Source: an uncultured Clostridia bacterium
Lineage (GTDB): Bacteria; Bacillota; Clostridia; TANB77; CAG-508
Length of the DNA: 44,189 nt
Direction: 5' to 3'
Assembly: GCA_944392445.1 (NCBI GenBank)
Contig: CALXWT010000008.1
Coordinates: 1 to 44,189 of the forward strand
Shown here: positions 7,951 through 16,918 of the stretch, in pieces
How the letters are laid out: each line of letters starts with the position of its first letter
Position numbering within the stretch: position 1 is the stretch's first letter
Translations under genes and position numbers: made by a program
Notes under the pieces: generated by a model
The model's database searches: none
Told to the model about the DNA's origin: nothing
What the model saw: the letters and a program-made list of their open reading frames with translations, nothing else

Positions 7951-7976
7951 AAAATAAAATAAATTAGTTTTTAATC

Positions 7977-8149
7977 TTGTAGAGGAAATTCTTTTTAATT
8001 ATTTGCCCCCGAAAATAAAAATATAATAAAAAATAATTAAAGAATATTAAGTTAAGATTTTTTCATAAAACTTTTTTATCAAATCCATTTATGATAAATT
8101 CTTGTTTTAAATTTCACTTCCTTTCTAAAACTTAAAATTTCCTCTACAA
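7977..8149. repeat. Long inverted-repeat structure (possible structured RNA)
   Basis: Perfect 14-nt arms TTGTAGAGGAAATT (7977-7990) and its complement (8136-8149) enclose 145 nt. Inside, CTTT(T)TAATTATTT pairs with AAATAATTAAAG (8031-8042), and TTTATCA pairs with TGATAAA. On paper this folds into a multibranched structure. It fills the gap between the 45-residue gene and the end of rlmH. It could be a 6S-like RNA, an extended bidirectional terminator, or one of the palindromic elements seen elsewhere here. No coding content is supported. Confidence 0.45.
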
Positions 8150-8164
8150 TTTATTATATATATA

Positions 8165-8641
8165 TTACCTATGATAAGTTTCATTGTTTTGAATTTTAAA
8201 AGCTCTAAATAATTGTTCCAAAAGAAAAACACGTATTAATTGATGAGGAAAAGTCATTTTAGAAAAACATATTAATTCATTTGAGTTTTGAATAACTTCC
8301 TTTGATAAACCAAGTGAGCCACCTATAATAAAAGTAATATTACTATTTAATAATGCTATGTTTTCTAATTTTGCAGAAAACTCTTCTGATGAATATTGTT
8401 TTCCGGTTAAATCTAATGAAATTACATAACTATTTTTTATGTGTGCTAATATTTTATTTCCTTCAATTTCTTTTATATTTTCAGAAATTTTAGTGTTTAA
8501 ATTACTGGGAATCTGTTCATCATCTATTTCAAAAAAAGATAATTTACAATACTTAGAAAGCCTTTTAGAATATTCTAAAATAGCCTCTTTTAAATAGTTC
8601 TCTTTGATTTTTCCAACACAAATTATGTTTATATGTACCAT
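8165..8641 (-). CDS. rlmH: 23S rRNA (pseudouridine-1915-N3)-methyltransferase RlmH
   Basis: 158 residues, the standard RlmH length. It is a SPOUT-fold methylase: MVHINIICVGKIKENYLKEAI at the start, FIIGGSLGLSKEV (the SAM knot region, about residue 105) and the terminal YHR. It methylates pseudouridine 1915 in helix 69 of 23S rRNA. It lies last in a minus-strand group with walJ, murA and spoIIR, 72 nt after walJ; walJ and rlmH are also near neighbours in Bacillus. Confidence 0.94.
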   Translation of the reverse strand: MVHINIICVGKIKENYLKEAILEYSKRLSKYCKLSFFEIDDEQIPSNLNTKISENIKEIEGNKILAHIKNSYVISLDLTGKQYSSEEFSAKLENIALLNSNITFIIGGSLGLSKEVIQNSNELICFSKMTFPHQLIRVFLLEQLFRAFKIQNNETYHR

Positions 8642-8713
8642 TTAATTTTATCTCTCCATTATATTATTTTAGCCTATGCTAGATAATATATTATCTAATA
8701 TAAGTAAAAAAAT

Positions 8714-9505
8714 CTACAAAATATTAACTACAGGACTCGGATTACTTCTATTAGCTACATTAACCTTAATTTTACTACAATCTCTGTTATCATCAATCAA
8801 TTCGTTTACAACAGTTTTATATGCAAGTTCAGGAAAATTGTTTTCTTTACTTAGATGACCAAGAGTAACTTCTTTTAAGCCACTATTCATTAAAAAAGAA
8901 ATTGCTTTTGCAGCATCTAAATTAGCTAAATGGCCATTAGGACCAGCAATTCTTTGCTTTAATAGATATGGGTATGGTGAACATTTTAAAATTTCTGGAT
9001 CGTAATTTGCTTCTAATAAAACAAAAGAACTATCTTCTAATTTATGTACAATATTAGAAGTCATATGACCAATATCTGTTGCCACACTAATTTTTTTATC
9101 ATTATGTATAATATTAAAACCACAAGGACTTACAGCATCATGAGGAATTTTAAAAGGATGTATTTTTAAATCTCCTATTTCAAAATTTTCTTCTATTGTA
9201 AATTTTTTAATATTCTTTTCATCAATTTTATCAGTCTGTTTGAAAATAGCATCCCATGTTTTTGTATTTGCAAAAACAGGAACATTATATTTTTTTGAAA
9301 AAGTACCTAATCCTTTTGTATGATCAACATGTTCATGTGTTACAATTATTGCATCTATCGTATCAGGTTCTATTTCTAAAGAAGAAAGTGCAGTAGAAAT
9401 CTTTTTACAACTTTCTCCTGCATCAATCAATATTTTAGTATTGGAAGTCTGTACAAGTAAGCAGTTACCAGAACTTCCACTATATAAACTACAAAAATTA
9501 AACAT
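8714..9505 (-). CDS. walJ: MBL-fold metallo-hydrolase WalJ/YycJ
   Basis: 263 residues. The beta-lactamase-fold metal motif THEHVDH (about residue 56) and SGSSGNCLLVQ near the N-terminus are typical of WalJ/YycJ. Downstream ligands (HDAVSPCGF; ATDIGHM; NGHLANLDAA) are in place. Family members have 5'-3' exonuclease-type activity and have been linked to cell-wall/division coordination, and in Bacillus the gene follows walKHI. Here no walRK genes are adjacent. It starts 14 nt after murA ends, so it shares that transcript. Confidence 0.88.
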   Translation of the reverse strand: MFNFCSLYSGSSGNCLLVQTSNTKILIDAGESCKKISTALSSLEIEPDTIDAIIVTHEHVDHTKGLGTFSKKYNVPVFANTKTWDAIFKQTDKIDEKNIKKFTIEENFEIGDLKIHPFKIPHDAVSPCGFNIIHNDKKISVATDIGHMTSNIVHKLEDSSFVLLEANYDPEILKCSPYPYLLKQRIAGPNGHLANLDAAKAISFLMNSGLKEVTLGHLSKENNFPELAYKTVVNELIDDNRDCSKIKVNVANRSNPSPVVNIL

Positions 9506-9519
9506 AATATTTCAAATCC

Positions 9520-10779
9520 TTACTCATTTACCCTTTGTATATTTGCACCTAATTTTCTAAATTTTTCCTCTATTTTTTCATAACCTCTATCTATATGGTT
9601 AATGTTATATAATTCAGTAGTACCTTTAGCAACAATTCCAGCAATTAGAAGTGCAGCACCTGCTCTTAAATCTGTTGCATAAACTGGAGCACCAGATAGT
9701 TCTTTTACACCTTCGAAAATTGCAGTTTTTCCCTGTGCAGTTATGTGTGCTCCCATTTTATTTAGCTCATTTGTATATTGAAATCTAGAATCCCATATAC
9801 TTTCATTTATAATGCTTGTACCATCAGCAATAGATAAAACAACTCCTATTTGAGGTTGCATATCTGTTGGAAAACCAGGATATGGTAGAGTTTTTATATT
9901 GGCTTTTCCAGGTCTTTTATTTGACCAAACCCTTATGGTATCACCTAAATCTTCAACATTTCCACCAATTTCTAGTATTTTAGCTGTTATACAATCCAAA
10001 TGCTCAGAAATACAATTTTTAATTAAAATATCGCCTTTAGTAGCAATGGCTGCAAGCATGAAAGTACCAGCTTCAATCTGATCTGGAACTACAGAATAGC
10101 TACCACTATGCATTAATTCTTTTACACCGTTAATTTTAATAACATCAGTACCAGCTCCACGTATATCTGCACCCATTGTATTTAAGAAGTTGGCAACATC
10201 AACTATATGAGGTTCTTTAGCAGCATTATCAATAGTTGTAGTTCCTTCAGCTAAGACACTTGCAAGCATTACATTTATTGTAGCACCAACAGATACAACA
10301 TCCATATAAATAGAATTTCCCACTAATTTTTTAGCCTTAGCAGATATTTTACCTTGTCCTACATCAACTTTTGCACCAAGTAACTCGAAACCTTTTATAT
10401 GTTGATCGATAGGTCTTGCTCCTAAGTTGCATCCACCAGGAAGGCCAACTTCTATTTGTCCACGTCTACCAAGCATAGCACCAATTAAATAGTATGATGC
10501 TCTAAATTTACTAGTTTTATCAATTGGAGCTTCTTTTCCATCTATTTCCCTTGTATCTATTGTTATTTCGTTTGGTGTATTCCAAGTGATTTTTGCACCT
10601 AAGTCTTGTAAAATATCGCAAGTTATTTTTACATCACTTATATTAGGTAGGTTGTTGATTGTATATATTCCATCCAATAATAATGTTGCAGGAAGAATTG
10701 CAACTGCTGCGTTTTTAGCACCACTTATTGATACTTCGCCATGTAATCTTGTTCCACCATTTATTACTAACTTTTCCAA
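9520..10779 (-). CDS. murA: UDP-N-acetylglucosamine 1-carboxyvinyltransferase MurA
   Basis: 419 residues, full length. The family start LVINGGTRLHGEVSISGAKN is present, and the catalytic cysteine is Cys117 in LPGGCNLGARPID. MurA transfers enolpyruvate to UDP-GlcNAc, the first committed step of peptidoglycan synthesis; the cysteine form is fosfomycin-sensitive. The start codon is TTG (10779), supported by GGGGGT upstream and homology beginning at residue 1. Firmicutes often carry two murA paralogues. The neighbouring spoIIR suggests possible use in spore cortex synthesis, but that is inference. Confidence 0.96.
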   Translation of the reverse strand: MEKLVINGGTRLHGEVSISGAKNAAVAILPATLLLDGIYTINNLPNISDVKITCDILQDLGAKITWNTPNEITIDTREIDGKEAPIDKTSKFRASYYLIGAMLGRRGQIEVGLPGGCNLGARPIDQHIKGFELLGAKVDVGQGKISAKAKKLVGNSIYMDVVSVGATINVMLASVLAEGTTTIDNAAKEPHIVDVANFLNTMGADIRGAGTDVIKINGVKELMHSGSYSVVPDQIEAGTFMLAAIATKGDILIKNCISEHLDCITAKILEIGGNVEDLGDTIRVWSNKRPGKANIKTLPYPGFPTDMQPQIGVVLSIADGTSIINESIWDSRFQYTNELNKMGAHITAQGKTAIFEGVKELSGAPVYATDLRAGAALLIAGIVAKGTTELYNINHIDRGYEKIEEKFRKLGANIQRVNE

Positions 10780-10858
10780 CTCTATTTACCCCCATATTGT
10801 TAATATTATAATCATTTATATTTGTAACTTAAAAGTTATTTAATTTTTTAGATAAAAA

Positions 10859-10890
10859 TAGAGTCTAATTTATTAAAAATTTAAACTCTA
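10859..10890 (-). terminator. Terminator downstream of spoIIR
   Basis: Minus-strand stem TAGAGTTTAA / TTAGACTCTA (one G-U pair), then TTTTTAT. Confidence 0.75.
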
Positions 10891-10951
10891 CCTATAATTT
10901 ATAACACATTTTAAAATAAAATACAATACTTATTACAAACTAGACTAGAGA

Positions 10952-11617
10952 CTAGTCAGAAGCTTTTGCAAAACTTATTCCTTTAAAAAACTCAATTAAA
11001 CTAAATTTAAATTTAATATCAGGACTTTCTGTATCACTAATCAAGTTATATTCTTCTTCATTTAAATTTTCTTTTATCGTTTCCTTAGACTCATCAGGAA
11101 CTATACCAGAGGTTACATCTACAAAACATAGTGGAGGAAACATTACACACCACCAGTTTTGACCAACTGCTTCTCCTATTTCTACTCTTAGAGCATCATA
11201 ATTTCCTGCTGGAAAAGAAATATCTCCATAAGTTTTAGTAGGAAATTTAAAATTACCAATACTAATATTTACATCATAATCATAACCGTTTTCGTTTATA
11301 ACTTTTTTTGCAATATCATAAAGTTCATCCTGTTTATCATTTGCAAGAGAAATAACTTCTTCTTTAGAAGAACAATTTACGGCGAGCTTATTTATATATT
11401 CTAAAATACTATCACGAACTTTGTATTTTAATTCTTGATCTTCATTACTGTCACTATTTGCTACTACATGTAATCTAAAAACACTTTCCGAAATATCTTC
11501 AGAAACTGCATTTACATAGGAAATTGCTGATATAAAAACAAAAATCGAGAATAAGAGTGATACAATAAAAAATCGTTTTATAAAACCAAAATCAATAAAT
11601 TTAAAAAAATTTTTCAT
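10952..11617 (-). CDS. spoIIR: Stage II sporulation protein R (SpoIIR)
   Basis: 221 residues. An N-terminal signal or anchor helix (FFIVSLLFSIFVFISAISYV, about residues 16-35) precedes the conserved domain: FRLHVVANSDSNEDQ, LKYKVRDSIL, NYDALRVEIGEAVGQNWWC and VMFPPLCF. SpoIIR is secreted from the forespore and triggers SpoIIGA to process pro-SigE in the mother cell. The ATG at 11617 is chosen because GGAGG lies 5 nt upstream; the frame stays open for 25 more codons without homology. It has its own terminator, so it is not simply part of the murA transcript. Confidence 0.95.
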   Translation of the reverse strand: MKNFFKFIDFGFIKRFFIVSLLFSIFVFISAISYVNAVSEDISESVFRLHVVANSDSNEDQELKYKVRDSILEYINKLAVNCSSKEEVISLANDKQDELYDIAKKVINENGYDYDVNISIGNFKFPTKTYGDISFPAGNYDALRVEIGEAVGQNWWCVMFPPLCFVDVTSGIVPDESKETIKENLNEEEYNLISDTESPDIKFKFSLIEFFKGISFAKASD

Positions 11618-11829
11618 AAAAACCTCCGATAGAAAATTTTTGCTTGTACTAAAATTATTAGCTATTTTAAAAAATTTATACTGTTTTTCCAAAAATTTTA
11701 AATAATTTTAGTAAAATTTATAAATTTAGAAAAAAACAAAAATAAATATAGAAAAATAAAAGAAAAAAAAGAATAAACAATGAACAAAGAAAATAAATAA
11801 AAAAATAAGTAAAATAATATGTAAAACCG

Positions 11830-11837
11830 TTGTCGAA
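11830..11837 (+). promoter_or_regulatory. Spo0A box upstream of the 176-residue unknown gene
   Basis: TTGTCGAA, starting 27 nt before the -35 element at 11857, the same spacing as at 7710/7737. Confidence 0.55.
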
Positions 11838-11856
11838 ATAAAGAGTACGATTTAGC

Positions 11857-11885
11857 TTGACTTACGGAAATACAAATGGTAAAAT
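11857..11885 (+). promoter_or_regulatory. SigA-type promoter of the 176-residue unknown gene
   Basis: -35 TTGACT (11857-11862), 17-nt spacer, -10 TAAAAT (11880-11885). Confidence 0.72.
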
Positions 11886-11919
11886 TTACCATATTGAAGA
11901 TTAAAGGAGGCTTTTAATT

Positions 11920-12450
11920 ATGGAGTTAGTAAAACCAACAATAGAAAAAATTTGTAGTTTTTATGTAAGTGATTGGCACCTAGTTACAATGTTACTTCCA
12001 TATATAAATAAAGAAATAAATGAAAAAGCCAATATTATAACTGTTTTAGAAAAAGACATAGAAGAAAATATAGTAACTTTAATAGATAGATTGAATTTAA
12101 AAAATCGAGAAAAAATACTTAAGATAAATTGGAAAAAGTCAAATGGTATAAAATATTCAGAACTAAAAAATAAAATAAAAGAGGAAGTTAAAGAAAACAA
12201 GCTAAATATAATATTTATAACAGGAAATAAAAGTTATATGGATATTACTAATAAAAATATAGAAAAATTTTTAAAAGAAAATAGCCAAAAATATAAAGAA
12301 ATTAATATAAAAATAATAAATTGCTTTGAAGTTGGAGACTTTAATACAAATATAATTGATATCTTGTCAGAGCATACAAAGATTCTAAATACATCGGGAG
12401 AAAAAGCAATAAATGATGTATTTGAAGGGTATGAAGAAAAGATAAATTAA
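11920..12450 (+). CDS. Conserved-type unknown protein, 176 residues
   Basis: ATG preceded by AAAGGAGG. The protein is charged and lysine/asparagine-rich, without membrane helices. A segment near residue 85 (KLNIIFITGNKSYMDITNKNI) looks like a beta strand followed by a loop and helix, and the pattern of strands (NIITVLEKDIEENIVTL; EINIKIINCFEVGDF) suggests a small alpha/beta fold. I do not recognise it. It is a single-gene unit: its own promoter with an upstream Spo0A-type box, and a hairpin after the stop. Placement beside spoIIR and the box suggest a role in entry to sporulation, but no function is assigned. Confidence 0.8.
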   Translation: MELVKPTIEKICSFYVSDWHLVTMLLPYINKEINEKANIITVLEKDIEENIVTLIDRLNLKNREKILKINWKKSNGIKYSELKNKIKEEVKENKLNIIFITGNKSYMDITNKNIEKFLKENSQKYKEINIKIINCFEVGDFNTNIIDILSEHTKILNTSGEKAINDVFEGYEEKIN

Positions 12451-12478
12451 AATGACATAAGATACTTGATTTTTAAGT

Positions 12479-12516
12479 TAAAATGATATAGAATAACCGT
12501 ATTCTATATCATTTTA
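12479..12516. terminator. 17-bp perfect hairpin after the unknown gene
   Basis: TAAAATGATATAGAATA pairs perfectly with its complement around ACCG. No clean T run follows, so it is a terminator-like or stabilising hairpin. Confidence 0.6.
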
Positions 12517-12596
12517 GTATAATTTTATATAATCTTATACTATAATAAAAATAATATAGGACACATAAAAATATGATGTCGTAATAGGAGGAAAAA

Positions 12597-13466
12597 ATGA
12601 GTGTAAAAAAAGCCGTTATACCAGTTGCTGGATTTGCAACAAGATTCTTACCAGCATGCAAGAGCGTACCAAAATGTATGCTTACAATAGTAGATAAACC
12701 AATTATACAATATTTAGTGGACGAAGCAGTTGCATCTGGAATAGAAGAAATACTACTAGTTGTAGGAAGAAAAAAAGAAGTAGTAGAAGATTATTTTTCA
12801 GAAGATAAAGAATTAGAAGATTTCTTAAAAGAAAGAGGAAAAGAAAGCTTTATTCCTCAAATTTCAAACTTATCAGGAAAGGCTAAAATTCATTTTATAG
12901 AAGAAGAGGGAGGCGCAAAAGGCCTAGGACACGCTATATACATGGCAAAAGACTTTGTAGGAAACGAGCCATTTGCTATAATGTATGGAGATGTAATAAT
13001 GCAAGGTGAAAAACCATGCTTAAAGGAAATAATAGAGCAACATGAAAAATTAGGAGCATCTATAATAGGTGTAGAAAAAGTTGACTGGAAAGATGTGCCA
13101 AAATATGGAAATGTATCTGGAGAATTAATTTCAGATAGATTATATAAAGTTGAAAAAATGCAAGAAAAACCAAAAGTAGAGGAAACTAAGTCAAACTTAG
13201 CCATATCAGATAGACATGTTTTAATGCCAGATTTATTTGATTTCCTAGAGAAAACAAAACCTGGAAAAGGTGGAGAAATACAAGTAACAGATGCATATAA
13301 CAGCATGGTTAGTACAAAAGAAGGTGTATATGCTTACGATTATAAAGCAACAAGATTTGACTCTGGAGATAAATTAGGATTTGTAAAAGCATCTGTAGAT
13401 GAAACTTTAAGAAGACCAGAATTAAGAGAAAGTATGATTGAATTCTTAAAATCATTAAATATATAG
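12597..13466 (+). CDS. galU: UTP--glucose-1-phosphate uridylyltransferase GalU
   Basis: 289 residues, standard length. The nucleotide-binding start KKAVIPVAGFATRFLPA and VDKPIIQYLVDEAVASGIEE are diagnostic. The usual G-x-GTRxLP is GFATRFLP here, and the following lysine region reads KSVPKCML instead of the usual KEMLP form, a modest variation. GalU makes UDP-glucose from UTP and glucose-1-phosphate. pgcA, the source of glucose-1-phosphate, is the next gene, and a UDP-glucose-dependent lipid glucosyltransferase lies at 21542-22669. AGGAGG precedes the ATG. Confidence 0.94.
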   Translation: MSVKKAVIPVAGFATRFLPACKSVPKCMLTIVDKPIIQYLVDEAVASGIEEILLVVGRKKEVVEDYFSEDKELEDFLKERGKESFIPQISNLSGKAKIHFIEEEGGAKGLGHAIYMAKDFVGNEPFAIMYGDVIMQGEKPCLKEIIEQHEKLGASIIGVEKVDWKDVPKYGNVSGELISDRLYKVEKMQEKPKVEETKSNLAISDRHVLMPDLFDFLEKTKPGKGGEIQVTDAYNSMVSTKEGVYAYDYKATRFDSGDKLGFVKASVDETLRRPELRESMIEFLKSLNI

Positions 13467-13479
13467 TTAGTTAATTTTT

Positions 13480-13511
13480 AAGGTAGGGAAAATATTTTCT
13501 CTACCTTTTTT
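13480..13511 (+). terminator. galU terminator
   Basis: AAGGTAGGGAAAAT pairs with ATTTTCTCTACCTT (one G-U), followed by TTTT. Confidence 0.8.
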
Positions 13512-13561
13512 ATGCTTACTTTGTTACTGGACAATATTTTTCGTAAAATAATATGATACAA

Positions 13562-13746
13562 ACCCTAGGTAATATATATATTTATCAAATTTTTTTGTTC
13601 CTTGGTGTCGCAAACATATAACCAGAATTAAAAATAAATTTTTAATTCTGCTCGTTTGCTCCAAATCGCACTCGCTTCAAAGAAGCTCGTTTGGTCGCTT
13701 ACGCGTCACTACAAAAATTCTCTAAATATACATATTACCTAGGGTT
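13562..13746. repeat. Intergenic long palindrome A
   Basis: 24-nt arms (13562-13585 and 13723-13746, one mismatch; AACCCTAGGTAATATATATA and complement) enclose a GC-richer core with an inner hairpin AGAATTAAAAA / TTTTTAATTCT and CGCTTC/GAAGC-type pairings. It fills most of the 420-nt gap between galU and pgcA, which otherwise holds no gene. Likely a structured intergenic element or dispersed palindromic repeat. Confidence 0.65.
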
Positions 13747-13886
13747 AAAACTTAATTTTCTACAAAAAACATTATTAGTAACAATATAGGCATTAAAACT
13801 AAAAAATATATAGTAATTTAAGAAAATATGTGATATACTTGCCATACTAACAAATAGAAATAAAAATACGAGGGAGGTTATGTTTA

Positions 13887-15626
13887 ATGAAGGATTATGA
13901 AATTAAATATAATGAATGGTTAAATAATCCAATATTTGACAAAGAAACAAAAGAAGAATTAGAATCAATTAAAGGAAATGAGGCTGAAATAGAGGACAGA
14001 TTTTATAAAGACTTAGAGTTTGGTACAGCAGGTTTAAGAGGCATTATTGGCATTGGAACCAATAGAATGAATAAATATACTGTAACAAAGGCAACTCAAG
14101 GCTTAGCAAATTACATTATTAAAAAGGGAGGACAAGATAGAGGTGTAGCTATTGCTTATGATTGTAGAATTATGTCTGAAGAATTTAGTATGGAAACAGC
14201 TCTTTGTTTAAATGCAAATGGAATAAAAACATATAGATTTGATTCATTAAGACCAACACCTGAGCTATCTTATGCAGTAAGAGAACTTGGTTGTATTGCA
14301 GGTATTGTAATAACTGCAAGCCACAATCCACCAGAATATAATGGATATAAAGTATATTGGGACGATGGTGCACAAATAGTTGAGCCAATAGACAAAGAAA
14401 TTATAAATGAAGTAAATAACATCACAGACTTTGGAACTATTAAAAAAATGGATTATGATGAAGCAGTAAAAAAAGGCTTGTTCAATACAATAGGAGAAGA
14501 AATTGATGATAAATATATTGCAGAACTAAAAAAACTAGTTGTACATAGCGATATAATAAAAGAAATGCAAAAAGATATAAAAATAGTTTATACTCCTCTA
14601 CATGGTACAGGTGGAAAACTTGTAAAAAGAATCTTAAAAGAAATAGGATTTGAAAATGTATATGTAGTAAAAGAGCAAGAAGAAGGAGATGGACATTTTC
14701 CAACAGTAAGCTATCCAAATCCAGAAGATCCAAAAGCATTTGTACTAGCATTAGACTTAGCTAAAAAAGTGGATGCAGACATAGTTTTAGCAAATGACCC
14801 AGATGCAGACAGATTTGGAATATATGTTAAAGACACTACTTCAAATGAATATATTCAATTTAATGGAAATATGTCAGGTAATCTAGTGGCAGAATATGTG
14901 CTATCACAGAAAAAAGCAAAAGGAGAATTACCAGAAAATGGAGCAATAATTAAAACAATAGTATCTTCAAATATGACAGATGCTATTGCAAAAGAGTATG
15001 GGGTAAAATTATTCTCAACATTAACAGGATTTAAAAATATTGCTAAAATAATAAAGAATTTTGAAGAAGAAAACTCATATAAATGTTTATTTGCTTATGA
15101 AGAAAGTTATGGTTGCATTATAGGAACGCACGCAAGAGATAAAGACGGAATAGTTGCAGTAATGACAACATGCGAAGCAGTTGCATACTACAAAAAGCAA
15201 GGGCTAACTTTATGGGACCAAATGAACAAAATGTATGAAAAATATGGATATTATAAAGAAAAGCAAATGTCTATAACATTAAAAGGTGCTGATGGTGCTG
15301 AGCAAATAAAGAAAATGATGGAAAATATGAGAAACAATCCAGCATCTGAAATAGCAGGATTAAAAGTAAAGTCATTTGGAGATTACCAAAAACAAGAAAT
15401 AACCTCTATAGAAAATAATGAAAAACAATCAACAGGCTTACCAAAATCGAATGTACTATACTTTGATTTAGATAAAAATGCTTGGGTATGTGTGCGTCCA
15501 TCAGGAACAGAACCAAAAATAAAATTCTATATGGGTGTATGTGGAAAGACAATGGCAGATGCAGATAAAGAATTAGCTGAATTAGAAAATGCTGTAAAAG
15601 AAATGGCAGAAGAAGCAAAGAAGTAA
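13887..15626 (+). CDS. pgcA: Phosphoglucomutase/phosphomannomutase (PgcA type)
   Basis: 579 residues, typical of the long alpha-D-phosphohexomutase form. FGTAGLRG (45-52), the phosphoserine loop TASHNP with Ser145, the metal-binding DPDADR (about residue 308) and the C-terminal phosphate loop RPSGTEPKIKFY are all present. It interconverts glucose-6-phosphate and glucose-1-phosphate, feeding GalU upstream. GGGAGG lies 11 nt before the ATG. The 3' end runs into a very long palindrome that separates it from the convergent ttcA. Confidence 0.94.
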   Translation: MKDYEIKYNEWLNNPIFDKETKEELESIKGNEAEIEDRFYKDLEFGTAGLRGIIGIGTNRMNKYTVTKATQGLANYIIKKGGQDRGVAIAYDCRIMSEEFSMETALCLNANGIKTYRFDSLRPTPELSYAVRELGCIAGIVITASHNPPEYNGYKVYWDDGAQIVEPIDKEIINEVNNITDFGTIKKMDYDEAVKKGLFNTIGEEIDDKYIAELKKLVVHSDIIKEMQKDIKIVYTPLHGTGGKLVKRILKEIGFENVYVVKEQEEGDGHFPTVSYPNPEDPKAFVLALDLAKKVDADIVLANDPDADRFGIYVKDTTSNEYIQFNGNMSGNLVAEYVLSQKKAKGELPENGAIIKTIVSSNMTDAIAKEYGVKLFSTLTGFKNIAKIIKNFEEENSYKCLFAYEESYGCIIGTHARDKDGIVAVMTTCEAVAYYKKQGLTLWDQMNKMYEKYGYYKEKQMSITLKGADGAEQIKKMMENMRNNPASEIAGLKVKSFGDYQKQEITSIENNEKQSTGLPKSNVLYFDLDKNAWVCVRPSGTEPKIKFYMGVCGKTMADADKELAELENAVKEMAEEAKK

Positions 15627-15634
15627 CAAAATCC

Positions 15635-15859
15635 AGCAAAAGAGACAGGGATTGTTTGTAAGTTTTCTTTTATACGAGTACAAGTATTTTTAGTTTTGGT
15701 CTTCGGCCCTTTGGCTGCGTACAAACTGTATAAACTTCGCTAAAGCTACGTTTTACAGTTTGTATACTTGTCGGTCCCCACCTTAAGCACTCCGACCAAA
15801 ACTAAAAATACTTGTACTCATAATAAAATGTAATTACAAATAAGCCTATCTCTTTTGCT
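15635..15859. repeat. Intergenic long palindrome B
   Basis: Outer arms 15635-15649 / 15845-15859 (one mismatch) and perfect 26-nt inner arms 15676-15701 / 15794-15819 (GAGTACAAGTATTTTTAGTT and following bases). The core contains a further hairpin around ACAAACTGTA...TACAGTTTGT. It occupies the entire space between convergent pgcA and ttcA and could terminate both. Confidence 0.8.
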
Positions 15860-15862
15860 AAA

Positions 15863-16579
15863 TCATTTAACTTCTTTCCAACCATTAATCCCAGCGCGTT
15901 TTATGGCTCCAATTAAATTTGCTCTACCATTTGGAATTTCTATAGTTAATTTATAAAGTAAATCTTTCATATATTCTCTTTTAGAAACTCCGTCCATTGG
16001 GCAACTTTTAGGCATTACTTTAATATCATTTCTTTTAATAAATTTTCTAATTTCTTTTTCTGGTGCATAAATTAAAGGCCTTATTAGAGTTATTTTAGAC
16101 CTATCCATATAACTTACGGGTGCGAAAGTATTTAAGTTTCCAGCATACAACATATTTAGAAAAAACGTTTCTAAAACATCATCTTCATTATGACCAAGAG
16201 CAAGCTTATTACAACCATATTCGATAGCCGTAGAATTTAATATACCTCTACGTAAGTTAGCACATAATGAACAAGGATTTTTTTCTTTTCTTATATCAAA
16301 AACAATTTCTTTTATACCACTTCTTGCTTCTACAAATTCTACACCAATTTCTTTACAGGTATTTTCTAAAAAAGCAGTGTCAAAGAATTCAAAACCAGGA
16401 TTAACACTAATAGCAATTAAATCAAAGGACTTTGGGTAAAACCTCTGCAATGCTTTAAGGCCTTTTAAAAGTGTAATGGAGTCCTTGCCACCTGATAATG
16501 CTACTGCTATTCTATCTCCTTCTTCTATCATATTATAATGTTCTATTGCTTTCCTTAAATAACCTAATATTTTTTGCAT
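15863..16579 (-). CDS. ttcA: TtcA-family tRNA 2-thiocytidine biosynthesis protein
   Basis: 238 residues. The PP-loop SGGKDS (29-34) activates tRNA with ATP. CSLC (103-106) plus a later cysteine in KSCPMDG match the three cysteines that hold the Fe-S cluster in TtcA. LALGHNEDDVLETFFLNMLY and IRPLIYAPEKEI are family segments. TtcA thiolates C32 of some tRNAs, including arginine tRNAs in enterobacteria. Firmicute members are often annotated only to family level, so the exact position modified is uncertain. Monocistronic, convergent with pgcA. Confidence 0.85.
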   Translation of the reverse strand: MQKILGYLRKAIEHYNMIEEGDRIAVALSGGKDSITLLKGLKALQRFYPKSFDLIAISVNPGFEFFDTAFLENTCKEIGVEFVEARSGIKEIVFDIRKEKNPCSLCANLRRGILNSTAIEYGCNKLALGHNEDDVLETFFLNMLYAGNLNTFAPVSYMDRSKITLIRPLIYAPEKEIRKFIKRNDIKVMPKSCPMDGVSKREYMKDLLYKLTIEIPNGRANLIGAIKRAGINGWKEVK

Positions 16580-16649
16580 AATCTTCTCCTATAATAAGTA
16601 TAATGTAATAATTATAACATTTATGTCAAGTATCAATTTCAAAAAATAC

Positions 16650-16678
16650 TTGATTAAATTAGAAAAATAATATAAAAT
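16650..16678 (+). promoter_or_regulatory. Promoter of tRNA-Arg
   Basis: TTGATT (16650-16655), 17-nt spacer, TAAAAT (16673-16678), 19 nt before the tRNA 5' end. Confidence 0.65.
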
Positions 16679-16697
16679 ATATAAGCATTGAAAAAAT

Positions 16698-16774
<77 letters not shown>

Positions 16775-16778
16775 TTGA

Positions 16779-16829
16779 AAAAAGTCATACAATCGTTGTG
16801 AAAAGTCAATGCATTGTATGACTCTTTTT
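16779..16829 (+). terminator. Terminator after tRNA-Arg
   Basis: AAAAAGTCATACAAT pairs with ATTGTATGACTCTTTTT (one bulge or mismatch), ending in a T run. Confidence 0.7.
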
Positions 16830-16918
16830 AGATATATAGAGAGCAATAGAAGAAATATTAGAAAAAACAAAAGTATGTAATAATGGATAAGCAATATATT
16901 TTTGTGGAGGCACACTAA

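Noticed and set aside
8676..8858. Plus-strand frame opposite the end of walJ
   Set aside because: It is a mirror of walJ coding sequence with no start site support.
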